Source: Linanthus parryae
Taxonomy: Eukaryota > Streptophyta > Magnoliopsida > Ericales > Polemoniaceae
Assembly: GCA_023055425.1 (NCBI GenBank)
Contig: JALGPY010000004.1
Location: 115,547,504-115,611,503 of the forward strand
Length of the DNA stretch: 64,000 nucleotides
Direction of reading: 5' to 3'
Numbering within the stretch: position 1 is the first letter of the stretch; each line of letters begins with the position of its first letter. The notes below the pieces were generated by a model. The model was not told the origin of the DNA. It searched no databases and was given only the letters and a program-made list of their open reading frames with translations. Of the stretch, positions 1 to 11,062 are shown piece after piece. The position numbers and the translations under genes are program-made.

Positions 1-3000
1 AATTAGACATTTTATGAACCAGTGAAACCGGCCAGTTTTCTGGTTTGATCCAAAACTGCCGGCCTCGACCTTTTTTTTACATAGGCGATCCGTAAGCTCA
101 ACCGAACCGGCCAGGGAGAATATGACCGGTTCAACCGGTTGAACAGCCTGTCCGCTCCGGTTTTTAAAATTATGTCCACTGGAACGAAGATGAGATGGAG
201 TTGAGTTCCTGATTGGTTTATTGTTTTGGTGCACGGATATGGTCGATGAATGTGCAGCAGACTTGCTGCAATCTTGTTGGCTTGGTGCAACAGATTTGGT
301 CCTTTCTCGGTTAGCCGGATGGTGCATTTAATTGATGGATTCATGGGCTGCTAGGATTTTAGTTAAATTTTAGTATGATTAATGGTAGTAGGCATTAGTA
401 GGGGGAATTCATGGTCTGTGTCCATGACTAGAGGTAACTGTTTGTAACCGCTGCAACTAGATAAGCAGCCTCCTGTAACAATTCTGGGGAGGGTGAGAGA
501 GGTACCAAAATTGGTTGCAATCCTTGTTTATTAAGAGAGCGATTTAACGGTTGGGACGGTTCCCATATGCTGCGAGTACCTTCTTATAATTCTGCTCACT
601 GAACGGTTCACGTTCGAGAGAGTTTGGCTGCCTTGCGGTGTCGTTTTGAATGGAGAAAATTCTGACCCCGTAACATTAGCACACTAGCCTACTTTATCCT
701 TTCCAATTGAATTTCACCCTCTCCGAATAATAAAACTTAAAACAGGGAAGGGGCAAGGGGCTTAAACCATGTATGTGTCCGAAGCTGTTGACCTGAAAAT
801 GCTAGTCACAAGTAAAATGTTAGGATAGTGAATTCAGATCACAAAACAAGTAATGACCATGTTGGCTTAATTCTGTCTCACTTTTCCGTTCGCACTTGCG
901 GCGATTTACTAGCACACAGTTGTGCAAGGACTTAGATGCTGTCTTTCATGATTCATTACCTCTGACAATTACCTCCAGGATTGTACAAGTGACTAAGTGC
1001 TTAGATGAGGCAAGTAGCGGAAGAGGATTGATGCGTACGCAGCGACACGAGACGCAGCCCAGCCCATTGTTTAAGCTATTCCTATTTCTCTTTCTGAGTA
1101 TAAGAGTGAACCCACTATTCAATAATGGTATTCAACAAATTGCATATGAGACTATACCCAGAAATGAAACAGAAGTTTAAGAATCAGGAAACCATGAAAT
1201 AGCAAATGCTAAGTGCGTAGATGAACCCAGAAATTCAAAATTTGCATGTAACACTGATGAACAAACTAACCCACAAGTTAAGCCCTCACTTGATTTAATG
1301 AGAGCACAAAAGAAACAAATTTATAACTGATAATTCGTTAAAAAACGACCAATTGACGATAATCAGGGAGCAAGAACTTCTGAACCAACGAATTCAACAG
1401 TCTGACCAGTGGATGCATGTATATCCCAGGGATGGGATTACATTCATCGAGATTCTCAGAATTGGATTGAGTTTCTAGAGAATTGAGAGAACAATTTTGC
1501 TAGAACTCTATTCTCTCATATCATAAGAATATGTACATGTACACTATTTATAATCTACACAAGGATTGGAAAACTAAATCATTCCTAAGTTAATTATGGA
1601 ATTGATTAGCCTGTAATATAAAAGAGATATAAATGCAGTCCCTAAAAATCAGCAAATAATCTTATGAGCTTAATATTCCAGCTCGTCAATCCCTCGAAAT
1701 CTGCAATCAGCTTTCACAGATTATTCTGCTTTCCAACAGAGTTGCACTATGAAAAGGTCGATTCGACATTTAATCTGCATAATCTTTCATTGACGCTCTT
1801 TGATTGAAAGCAGGAAGTCCAGAGGAAGAGCTTAGCCTTCTCGCACTAGGAAACTTGGCCTACTTAAGTGGAATTGTTGACGCCAGACGTTTTCTTGACG
1901 AGGACTCTGGTATTGGAAGCAATGAACTGTGACTGGGAGGCTGATGGTTGAGAGCAAGAGCGTCCAGTTTATTTTGGAAGAAAAATTAATTTTCTAATTC
2001 GTTGCATAAATTTTCCAATTTTTCAATAATTTTGTTTCCTTTTCTAACAAAATCCGTGGTTCCAAGCTTAGCGTCAGTATTCTGTCTGTATGATATATCA
2101 AGGTTAGGAGTTATGAAGTCGGGAAGTCTCTAATCCTGTAGTTATTACCCATCCCTGTATCTACTCAAAAAGTTGAGTAGCATTTCATCCTTAGTTCCAC
2201 TCAAAGGAAGATCTTCCTACCCAATTTGCTTCTTTATTGAAATTTCTTTAAAGGAAGATCTTCCTACTTAATCATTTCTCTTAGGCTTGTTATATGTTTC
2301 CTTGCCTCTTTAGTCGTGTCTTCATTTCTCTTACATCTTGTATTTACCGTGTTATCTTTTCAATTTTTTGGCTATGAAGATGATATATTCAGTATTGGGT
2401 TCTTCACTCGTGTTCCGGCTTTAATTGCTAGTCACAGGTGAAAGGAAAGACTTTGAAGAAGATTCCCTAGATGGGACTATATATTACAGAATTTTCCTTG
2501 GTTACTAGTCCAAGTCTTTATTGGGTAATAAGTGTGTTTGTAATATTTGGTGTACTGTTCCGTGATTGACTGTGCTCATATCCCATCCTTTTCATGTATG
2601 CCTTAAAAGCAAATTTTGTAAATTATTTCGCTCTGGCATTGGTTAGTTATTGGAAGTATGGTGCACATTAAATGCTTTTTTCATGAGTGTTCATTCAATA
2701 TAAATTTTAATATAATTGTCTCTTTTTGCTACCTGGTTCTATAAAACTATGAGCCTCTGGTTTGGGTATGTGAACTGTGTATGAACTTAGAGCTCATATA
2801 TTATCTTGCGAAAAAAAAAAAAAAAAAAAGCTGTTATGAACAGGTTTTCCGTGTGTGATCTTGCCGTGCTACATGTAGGGTAGCTGGGTTTAGAGTTTGT
2901 TCCACTTGTACAATTATTCATTTTTTACCCCGCAATTGTGTCGATCTGCACTCCAATTACACAGTCGTAACTGATGCTATTTAAGGGCTTCCTCAATCAT
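1..3000. other. No gene recognised; possible LTR remnant near 350-675
   Basis: Nothing here resolves into a gene. The longest open stretch (minus strand, 344-12, 110 codons) has no motif I recognise. The stretch from about 350 to 675 reads like the end of a plant LTR: AT-rich, then a GC-mixed segment ending in CCCCGTAACA, but no partner LTR or primer-binding site is visible. There is a poly-A run of about 20 at 2811-2829. From about 2960 the sequence becomes the promoter and leader of the P1 pseudogene. Confidence 0.3.
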
Positions 3001-3021
3001 TCCTCCATTCCAAGTTCATCC

Positions 3022-3417
3022 CCATCTCCCCCACTCTCTTCTCCCTTATCCTCCAATGGCTTCTTCAACAATTCCCTGGTTTTGTTTAGGATCATTGGGT
3101 TGTGGACATGATTGTTCCTAGCATCACCACGGATGCCTACTATGGAACCAAGCGTATCATGAATGGTAATGTGGTTAAGCCCTCAATTACAATTGATCCT
3201 CACAATAGCTCAAGAGAATTACCAGATATTGTGGGAGGATCAATTGTGATTGAGGGCTTAATCACACTACCATTCATGATATGCTTGGTCCCATAGTAGG
3301 CATTCATGGTGATGCTAGGAACGATCTAGTCCACAACATTCCCGATGATCCTACACAGAACCAGGGAATTGTGAAGAAGCCATTGGAGGAGAAGTGAAAA
3401 GAGAGTGGGGGAGATGG
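3022..3417. repeat. Inverted repeat in P1 exon 1 (arms about 190 nt, loop 19 nt)
   Basis: Positions 3022-3207 (end of the 5' leader plus exon 1) are followed after a 19-nt loop (3208-3226) by an imperfect reverse complement at 3227-3417, judged by eye near 90% identical. The right arm is an inverted exon 1 of the same type, including its leader and start codon context. The true end of exon 1 resumes at about 3441. A plus-strand transcript would fold into a long hairpin. Confidence 0.85.
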
Positions 3418-3804
3418 AGATGGACTTGGTAAAGGAATTACCATCACAATATCTGGTGATTCTCTTGAGCTCCTCACTCTGGTTTGTCACTTTGTTTCTA
3501 CGTCAATCTGTTCGCATCAATTAATTCTCAGCTAAAAATTCATTTTCCGGTTTGAGGCTTTTCTCAACATTGCCTGCTTTATCATAACTAATCGGAGGTC
3601 TCTTTCAGGTTATGACAGATCCTGATGCAACAACCCAGTGAGCCCTCCATGCGTGAATGGGTACGCTGGTTTAGTCTACTATTTATGGGCTGGTTTCTCA
3701 TCCTTCATATAGCTATGTCAATTTTACTCACTGTAATGGACTTTTCAATTGCTTCACTTTCAGGATTGTTACTAACATTCCGGGTGGGAGATATCCTCTT
3801 CAAG
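3056..3804 (+). pseudogene. P1: MFT-like PEBP pseudogene, exons 1-3 only
   Basis: Remains of an MFT-like gene (phosphatidylethanolamine-binding family; flowering and seed-dormancy regulators). Exon 1 runs 3056-3481 but contains an inverted copy of itself, so its frame ends in a stop. Exon 2 (3609-3668) still starts VMTDPDA after a TTTCAG acceptor, but is 60 nt instead of the family's 62, and the frame meets TGA seven codons later. Exon 3 (3764-3804) is the canonical 41 nt and encodes [14 protein letters not shown] with intact CAG/GT borders. No exon 4 lies before the G1 promoter begins near 4.3 kb. P1 belongs to a side lineage shared with P2 and P3, all with a shortened exon 2. Coding function is very unlikely; a transcript could still be spliced. 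Confidence 0.85.
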
Positions 3805-4356
3805 GTGAAATCTCCTTCTATCTTCAGTTTATGACGCTTGTATGCATGTCAATGTTGGTAAAATGACATCGATCTGATATGATGTATTGATTTTAGAGAG
3901 TTCTCGCAACAACTCAGCTCTGCATCTTTCATTTTATTACTATTCTCGTAAGAGTTACTGAAAAGTTAATGCAAGTTATCTTTACCTAGTTACTGAACAT
4001 GTTCTTGCCCCCATTTTGTTGTCTGGTAGATGATGCGTCCGTCACATTTACTGTCTCGATTCATTGTGGGGTCAGTAAATACTTGGCTGCATTTTCTCGG
4101 GATCATTTCTAATTGCATGCATTGCTAGCTTTATTTGTGAGTTGTTGAAATTTTCGTTTGCACACGTAAGCCAGCATACTATAGATTTTTTTCTAGGTGC
4201 TTTACCCATTTGCAGTTTTGGTAAGTAGTTTTGTAACAATCCATTGGGTCCACTCAAAACCGCAGGACCTTGCATGGTTTAACCATTTTGCCCAATGTCA
4301 GGGTACATATGTAATTAGCTCTAAATGGGACCAATTCAATAGTAGCTGTTTTTTCC

Positions 4357-4364
4357 TATAAAAG
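4357..4364 (+). promoter_or_regulatory. TATA box of G1
   Basis: TATAAAAG lies 58-65 bases before the G1 start codon, so transcription should begin near 4388. The same box stands at the same place before G4 and G5, but is deleted before G2 and G3. Its position argues against the in-frame ATG at 4374, which would lie upstream of the expected transcription start. Confidence 0.7.
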
Positions 4365-4421
4365 CTTCCTCAGATGGGTCATTTCTTCATCTCATCCTCC
4401 CTCTCCTCGTCTTCCCCCCAA

Positions 4422-5683
4422 ATGGCCGCCTCGAGCAATTCCCTAATTTTGAGTAGGATCATAGGTGATGTTGTGGACATGATAGTCCCTACCAACATAA
4501 TGAATGTTTACTATGGGAGCAAACTTGTAATCAGTGGGAGTGTTATCCCGCCTTCAATCGCGATGGATCCTCCTACCATCACGATTTCTGGGGATTCTCA
4601 CGAGCTCTTCACTTTGGTTTGTCTCCATCTTTACTTTCTGGAATTCACTTAATTTTATAATCTCTTACATTTAGTTTTCTTCTTTGAGGCTTTTTCTCAG
4701 CATTGCCTGCTTCTCATGACAAGTTTAATGTCTTTCTCAGGTTATGACAGATCCTGATGCTCCAAGTCCAAGTGAGCCCTCCATGCGTGAATGGGTGCAC
4801 TGGTTAGTCTCGCTTTTATCGCTAGTGGTTATGTCTTTCATATGTTTTTCTCCATTTTGATGTCCTTCAGATCTTGAACTATCATGACTTTTTCATTTGC
4901 TTCACTTCCAGGATAGTCACTAACATTCCTGGTGGAAGCGGTCCCCTTGCAGGTAAAATCCCTTCGTATCTTCAGTCTCTGATGCATATATACATTTTAT
5001 GGCAATAGTTCTTTATAGTCTCAACCATGAATTGCAAGATTCACATATGTCACTGTCTGCAATAATAGTTCTTTAGAGGGTTGGTGCAGCAATAATTTTT
5101 TTATGACCGATCACGTGAGAGCTACTGAAAAGTTATGCAATTATTTATTTCCTTTAGTAACGTTTTCTTACCTTATGTCGTCATCTTTGGTGTTATAATT
5201 TCTCAATTTTGGAAATATATGCAAAAGTTATGCGTTATGTTTGTTGGTGTCGCCATTCACTGTGGGCTCTTGTGTGTCGTCATTCACTTGGCACTCTAGT
5301 TGAAATTTTCTTGTGCATTCGTAAGCCATGCATTAAGCTTTTTATGATGTGGGGAGTAAATCGAAATCTTATTTTGTAGTTTATTTTTTTTATTTGTCCG
5401 ATGAGGGATTTCTCAAACAGGTTTGTTGCTTGCTGAAGTGCTGCCGTACATTCCTCCAAGGCCGTGCATTGGAATTCACCGCTGCATCTTCATTCTGTTC
5501 AAGCAGCGAAACCAGCTTGTGGATGTGGAGGAGCCTGCTCGGGTTAATTTCAGCACCCGTGCATTCGCACGCGAGTTGAACTTGGGCGTGCCTGTGGCTG
5601 CTGTGTACTTCAATTGCCGCAACGACGCACTGAAGCGCAGACGCAATGCTTTTGTGGAAACGCATGTTGGAGGGCAACAGTGA
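4422..5683 (+). CDS. G1: MFT-like PEBP protein, four exons, best intact copy
   Basis: Predicted exons 4422-4616, 4741-4802, 4912-4952 and 5421-5683; the first three are 195, 62 and 41 nt, the last two lengths being the family norm. The product is a 186-residue cytosolic or nuclear phosphatidylethanolamine-binding protein of the FT/TFL1/MFT family, which acts in transcription complexes with bZIP factors. DPDAP is at residues 69-73, MREWVHW at 80-86 (Trp83 where FT has Tyr85, an MFT trait), GGSGP in exon 3 and GIHR at 117-120. The ordinary exon 4 acceptor has been lost through a 6-nt deletion; CAAACAG at 5414-5420 restores the frame and replaces one Thr by Leu-Leu-Leu-Ala. I start at 4422 because every paralogue starts MAASS or similar there. 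MFT-like is fairly sure; function within the clade is inference. Confidence 0.7.
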
Positions 5684-8088
5684 AGAGTAGCTGTGGGTTC
5701 GTGGTGTCTTTCAAGTGAATAAAGCCGTGTGCTTGTCCGTTTCGTACCGTGTTCGAACTTTTTGCTCTGTGTTTCTGAATTAATTACCTGTTGGTGATGG
5801 TGCGTTGATATGTGTAATATTTGGGTGACCTAGTCTTTAATAAGACATGTATGTAAAAAAAAATAAGACATGTTAGTCATAGTTTTTGGTGTTGTAAAAT
5901 GTTGAAGCATAATCTTAGTGACTAACTACTGTATACCACTCGGTCCTGGCTCTTTCTCCCCAATTTGGCTTTTATCACTGATTTGGATAGCAAAATGACG
6001 TAATTTTTTTATAATATTTTCTTGGTTTATAGAATAAAACTTGTTCTATAACACAGTGAAAAAGTTATCAAATTTCTATTATTTTGCTATCCAAATCACA
6101 CGGTCAAAGTGACTCAGATACGAGTCAAAAAGTCAACTTGGAGAGAAAGAGTTGAGATGTTCTCTCTGAATGTTTATCCTTTTCATTTTACCACTATTCA
6201 CTGAATCACTTTAATTTGCTGATTTGATTAGTAAAACGATGGAATTTGATAATTTTTGCACGACTTTACAACACTATCAAAAAATTATTAAAAATTGTGT
6301 TGTTTGCTTATTCAAATCATCGGGTCAAAGTGATCTGATTACGGGAGAAAATGTCAAAATGTGAAGATTTAGAGAGAACCGAGATAGTATATAGGATTGA
6401 CCTGATGATAAGTGTATTTAGTCTAGTTTTTTTTTTTTTTTTTTGTAATGTGTAGTTGAGATGGATTGTATGTTAAAAAAAAAAAAAAACAGAACCGAGC
6501 AATTTATGTTAAACTGGAGTAGGGAGATAGCTATTTTGTACGAACTAATAAAGGGTCATACAATAGATGCGACAAAAATGTTGAGTTTTTAGTATGTCTA
6601 TGTTTGTATGTATAACAAGAAACTAATATTATCTAGATGTCGCTAAAATGGATGTGAAAAGAATTACTTAATGTGTCCGTGGTAGAGAGTCTTTTCAAAT
6701 ACTACACTATGCACATTTCAGAAAAAAATACTGCACTATGCTTAGTCGATGTGTTAGGGAGCGTTTTTCAAGTATTACTTTTATTTTGACATTATAATTG
6801 TCGTGTAAAAACGTATTTCTCTCTCTAGAAACTGAAATCTCCTTCTATCTTCAGTTTATGACGCTTGTATGCATGTCGATGCTGGTAAAATGACACCAAT
6901 CTGATATGATGTATTGATTTTAAAGAGTTCTCGCAACAACTCAATTCTCCATCTTTCATTTTATTACTGTTCTCGTAAGAGTTACTAAAAAGTTAATGCA
7001 AGTTATCTTTACTTAGTTATTGAACATGTTCTTAACCCCTTTTTTCGTCTGCTAAATGATGCCTCCGTCACATTTACTGTCGCGATTCATTGTGGGGCCA
7101 GTAAGTACTTGACTCCATTTTCTCGGGATCATTTCTCATTGCATCCATTGTTACCTTTACTTATGAGTTGTTGAAATTTTCGTTTGCACCCGTAAGCCAG
7201 CACTATGATCTATAGATAGTTTTCTAGCTGGTTTACCCATTAACAGTTTTGGTGAATAGTTTTGTAAAATCCATTGGTTCCACCTCAAAACAGCAGGACA
7301 ATTCAATAGTAGCTGTTTTTCATTTCTTCATTTCATCCATCCTCTCTTCTCTCTTCACCACCCCCCCCCCCCCCAAAAAAAACCCCAATGGCTGCTTCAA
7401 GCAATTCCCTAATTTTGAGTAAGATCATAGGTGATGTTGTGGACATGATAGTCCCTAGAAACACCATGCATGTTTACTATGGGGGCAAATATGTAATGAG
7501 TGGGAGTGTTATCCCGCCTTCGATCGCGATGGAGCCTACTACCATCAGGATTTCTGGGAATTCGCGCGAGCTCTTCACTTTGGTTTGTCTCCATGTTTAC
7601 TTTCTGGAATTCACTTAATTTTATAATCTCTTACATTAAGTTTTCTTCTTTGAGGCTTTTTCTCAGCATTGCCTGCTTCTCATGACAAGTTTAATGTCTC
7701 TCTCGGGTTTTAACATATCATGATGCTCCAAGTCCAAGTGAGCCATACATGCGTGAATGGGTGCACTGGTTAGTCTCGCTTTTATCGCTAGTGGTTATGT
7801 CTTTCATATGTTTTTCTCCATTTTGATGTCCTTCAGATCTTGAACTATCATGACTTTTTCATTTGCTTCACTTCCAGGATAGTCACTAACATTCCTGGTG
7901 GAAGCGGTCCCCTTGAAGGTAAAATCCCTTTGTATCTTCAGTCTCTGATGCATATATACATTTTATGGCAATAGTTCTTTATAGTCTCAACCATGAATTG
8001 CAAGATTCACATATGTCACTGTCTGCAATAATAGTTCTTTAGAGAGTTAGTGCAGCAATAAAAATAAATTATTACCGATCATGCAAGA
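5121..8088. repeat. Tandem duplication unit 1 (about 2.97 kb)
   Basis: This stretch is repeated almost base for base at 8089-11062. It runs from intron 3 of G1 through exon 4, the intergenic MITE and the promoter to intron 3 of G2. The offset is 2968 bases at exon 4 and 2974 upstream of the next exon 1. The 6-base difference is the acceptor deletion in G1, balanced elsewhere by homopolymer changes. Confidence 0.85.
5936..6387. mobile_element. Composite Stowaway-like MITE, copy 1
   Basis: A 452-bp AT-rich element flanked by TA on both sides (5934-5935, 6388-6389). Its ends are related inverted repeats (CTCGGTCCT.. against CTCGGTTCT..). The interior holds two successive fold-back units, each with the GGATAGCAAAA / TTTTGCTATCC or similar arms typical of Stowaway elements. 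The matching flank of G3 near 11930 lacks it, which supports insertion. No coding capacity. Confidence 0.6.
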
Positions 8089-8657
8089 GCTACTGAAAAG
8101 TTATGCAATTATTTATTTCCTTTAGTAACGTTTTCTTACCTTATGTCGTCATCTTTGGTGTTATAATTTCTCAATTTTGGAAATATATGCAAAAGTTATG
8201 CGTTATGTTTGTTGGTGTCGCCATTCACTGTGGGCTCTTGTGTGTCGTCATTCACTTGGCACTCTAGTTGAAATTTTCTTGTGCATTCGTAAGCCATGCA
8301 TTAAGCTTTTTATGATGTGGGGAGTAAATCGAAATCTTATTTTGTAGTTTATTTTTTTTATTTGTCCGATGAGGGATTTCTCAAACAGGTTTGTTGCTTG
8401 CAGGTACTGAAGTGCTGCCGTACATTCCTCCAAGGCCGTGCATTGGAATTCACCGCTGCATCTTCATTCTGTTCAAGCAGCGAAACCAGCTTGTGGATGT
8501 GGAGGAGCCTGCTCGGGTTAATTTCAGCACCCGTGCATTCGCACGCGAGTTGAACTTGGGCGTGCCTGTGGCTGCTGTGTACTTCAATTGCCGCAACGAC
8601 GCACTGAAGCGCAGACGCAATGCTTTTGTGGAAACGCATGTTGGAGGGCAACAGTGA
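7388..8657 (+). pseudogene. G2: chimeric MFT-like copy with lost intron 1 acceptor
   Basis: Exon 1 (7388-7582), exon 3 (7878-7918) and exon 4 (8404-8657) are open and of normal length; exon 4 has the proper CAG acceptor. Exon 2 (expected 7707-7768) is damaged: its acceptor CAG became CGG, and the codons VMTDPDAP became VLTYHDAP, so the anion-pocket motif DPDxP is broken. The next usable upstream AG leads to a stop within 19 codons. The promoter lacks the TATAAAAG box. The 5' half derives from a G3-type copy and the 3' half from G1. A functional PEBP protein is unlikely, though a truncated one from exon 1 is possible. Confidence 0.75.
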
Positions 8658-11062
8658 AGAGTAGCTGTGGGTTCGTGGTGTCTTTCAAGTGAATAAAGCC
8701 GTGTGCTTGTCCGTTTCGTACCGTGTTTGAACTTTTTGCTCTGTGTTTCTGAATTAATTACCTGTTGGTGATGGTGCGTTGATATGTGTAATATTTGGGT
8801 GACCTAGTCTTTAATAAGACATGTATGTAAAAAAAAATAAGACATGTTAGTCATAGTTTTTGGTGTTGTAAAATGTTGAAGCATAATCTTAGTGACTAAC
8901 TAATGTATACCACTCGGTCCTGGCTCTTTCTTCCCAATTTGGCTTTTATCACTGATTTGGATAGCAAAATGACGTAATTTTTTTATAATATTTTCTTGGT
9001 TTATAGAATAAAACTTGTTCTATAACACAGTGAAAAAGTTGTCAAATTTCTATTATTTTGCTATCCAAATCACACGGTCAAAGTGACTCAGATACGAGTC
9101 AAAAAGTCAACTTGGAGAGAAAGAGTTGAGATGTTCTCTCTGAATGTTTATCCTTTTCATTTTACCACTATTCACTGAATCACTTTAATTTGCTGATTTG
9201 ATTAGTAAAACGATGGAATTTGATAATTTTTGCACGACTTTACAACACTATCAAAAAATTATTAAAAATTGTGTTGTTTGCTTATTCAAATCATCGGGTC
9301 AAAGTGATCTGATTACGGGAGAAAATGTCAAAATGTGAAGATTTAGAGAGAACCGAGATAGTATATAGGATTGACCTGATGATAAGTGTATTTAGTCTAG
9401 TTTTTTTTTTTTTTGTAATGTGTAGTTGAGATGGATTGTATGTTAAAAAAAAAAAAAAAAAACAGAACCGAGCAATTTATGTTAAACTGGAGTAGGGAGA
9501 TAGCTATTTTGTACGAACTAATAAAGGGTCATACAATAGATGCGACAAAAATGTTGAGTTTTTAGTATGTCTATGTTTGTATGTATAACAAGCAACTAAT
9601 ATTATCTAGATGTCGCTAAAATGGATGTGAAAAGAATTACTTAATGTGTCCGTGGTAGAGAGTCTTTTCAAATACTACACTATGCACATTTCAGAAAAAA
9701 ATACTGCACTATGCTTAGTCGATGTGTTAGGGAGCGTTTTTCAAGTATTACTTTTATTTTGACATTATAATTGTCGTGTAAAAACGTATTTCTCTCTCTA
9801 GAAACTGAAATCTCCTTCTATCTTCAGTTTATGACGCTTGTATGCATGTCGATGCTGGTAAAATGACACCAATCTGATATGATGTATTGATTTTAAAGAG
9901 TTCTCGCAACAACTCAATTCTCCATCTTTCATTTTATTACTGTTCTCGTAAGAGTTACTAAAAAGTTAATGCAAGTTATCTTTACTTAGTTATTGAACAT
10001 GTTCTTAACCCCTTTTTTCGTCTGCTAAATGATGCCTCCGTCACATTTACTGTCGCGATTCATTGTGGGGCCAGTAAGTACTTGACTCCATTTTCTCGGG
10101 ATCATTTCTCATTGCATCCATTGTTACCTTTACTTATGAGTTGTTGAAATTTTCGTTTGCACCCGTAAGCCAGCACTATGATCTATAGATAGTTTTCTAG
10201 CTGGTTTACCCATTAACAGTTTTGGTGAATAGTTTTGTAAAATCCATTGGTTCCACCTCAAAACAGCAGGACAATTCAATAGTAGCTGTTTTTCATTTCT
10301 TCATTTCATCCATCCTCTCTTCTCTCTTCACCACCCCCCCCCCCCCCCAAAAAAAACCCCAATGGCTGCTTCAAGCAATTCCCTAATTTTGAGTAAGATC
10401 ATAGGTGATGTTGTGGACATGATAGTCCCTAGAAACACCATGCATGTTTACTATGGGGGCAAATATGTAATGAGTGGGAGTGTTATCCCGCCTTCGATCG
10501 CGATGGAGCCTACTACCATCAGGATTTCTGGGAATTCGCGCGAGCTCTTCACTTTGGTTTGTCTCCATGTTTACTTTCTGGAATTCACTTAATTTTATAA
10601 TCTTTTACATTAAGTTTTCTTCTTTGAGGCTTTTTCTCAGCATTGCCTGCTTCTCATGACAAGTTTAATGTCTCTCTCGGGTTTTAACAGATCATGATGC
10701 TCCAAGTCCAAGTGAGCCATACATGCGTGAATGGGTGCACTGGTTAGTCTCGCTTTTATCGCTAGTGGTTATGTCTTTCATATGTTTTTCTCCATTTTGA
10801 TGTCCTTCAGATCTTGAACTATCATGACTTTTTCATTTGCTTCACTTCCAGGATAGTCACTAACATTCCTGGTGGAAGCGGTCCCCTTGAAGGTAAAATC
10901 CCTTTGTATCTTCAGTCTCTGATGCATATATACATTTTATGGCAATAGTTCTTTATAGTCTCAACCATGAATTGCAAGATTCACATATGTCACTGTCTGC
11001 AATAATAGTTCTTTAGAGAGTTAGTGCAGCAATAAAAATAAATTATTACCGATCATGCAAGA
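8089..11062. repeat. Tandem duplication unit 2 (about 2.97 kb)
   Basis: Second copy of the unit starting at 5121. The join sits inside intron 3 of G2. Left of about 8088 G2 matches G3 (for example the ATAAAAATAAATTATTACC stretch); right of it G2 matches G1. After about 11062 G3 diverges from G2 and resembles G4 and G5 instead. Confidence 0.85.
8910..9361. mobile_element. Composite Stowaway-like MITE, copy 2
   Basis: Carried along with the tandem duplication: the same element as at 5936, shifted by 2974 bases, with TA on both sides. It is not an independent insertion. Confidence 0.6.

Noticed and set aside
12..344. 110-codon minus-strand open frame at the left edge
   Set aside because: No motif, and the sequence around it reads like decayed repeat DNA with AACCGGTT blocks; no second copy to test it against.
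896..1180. 94-codon plus-strand open frame
   Set aside because: Low-quality composition, no motif, no splice or promoter context; length is within chance for this window.
5390..5677. Open frames opposite and beside G1 exon 4 (also at 8358-8651 and 38704-39036)
   Set aside because: They are shadows of the PEBP exon 4 in other frames; they repeat wherever that exon is copied and have no family motif.
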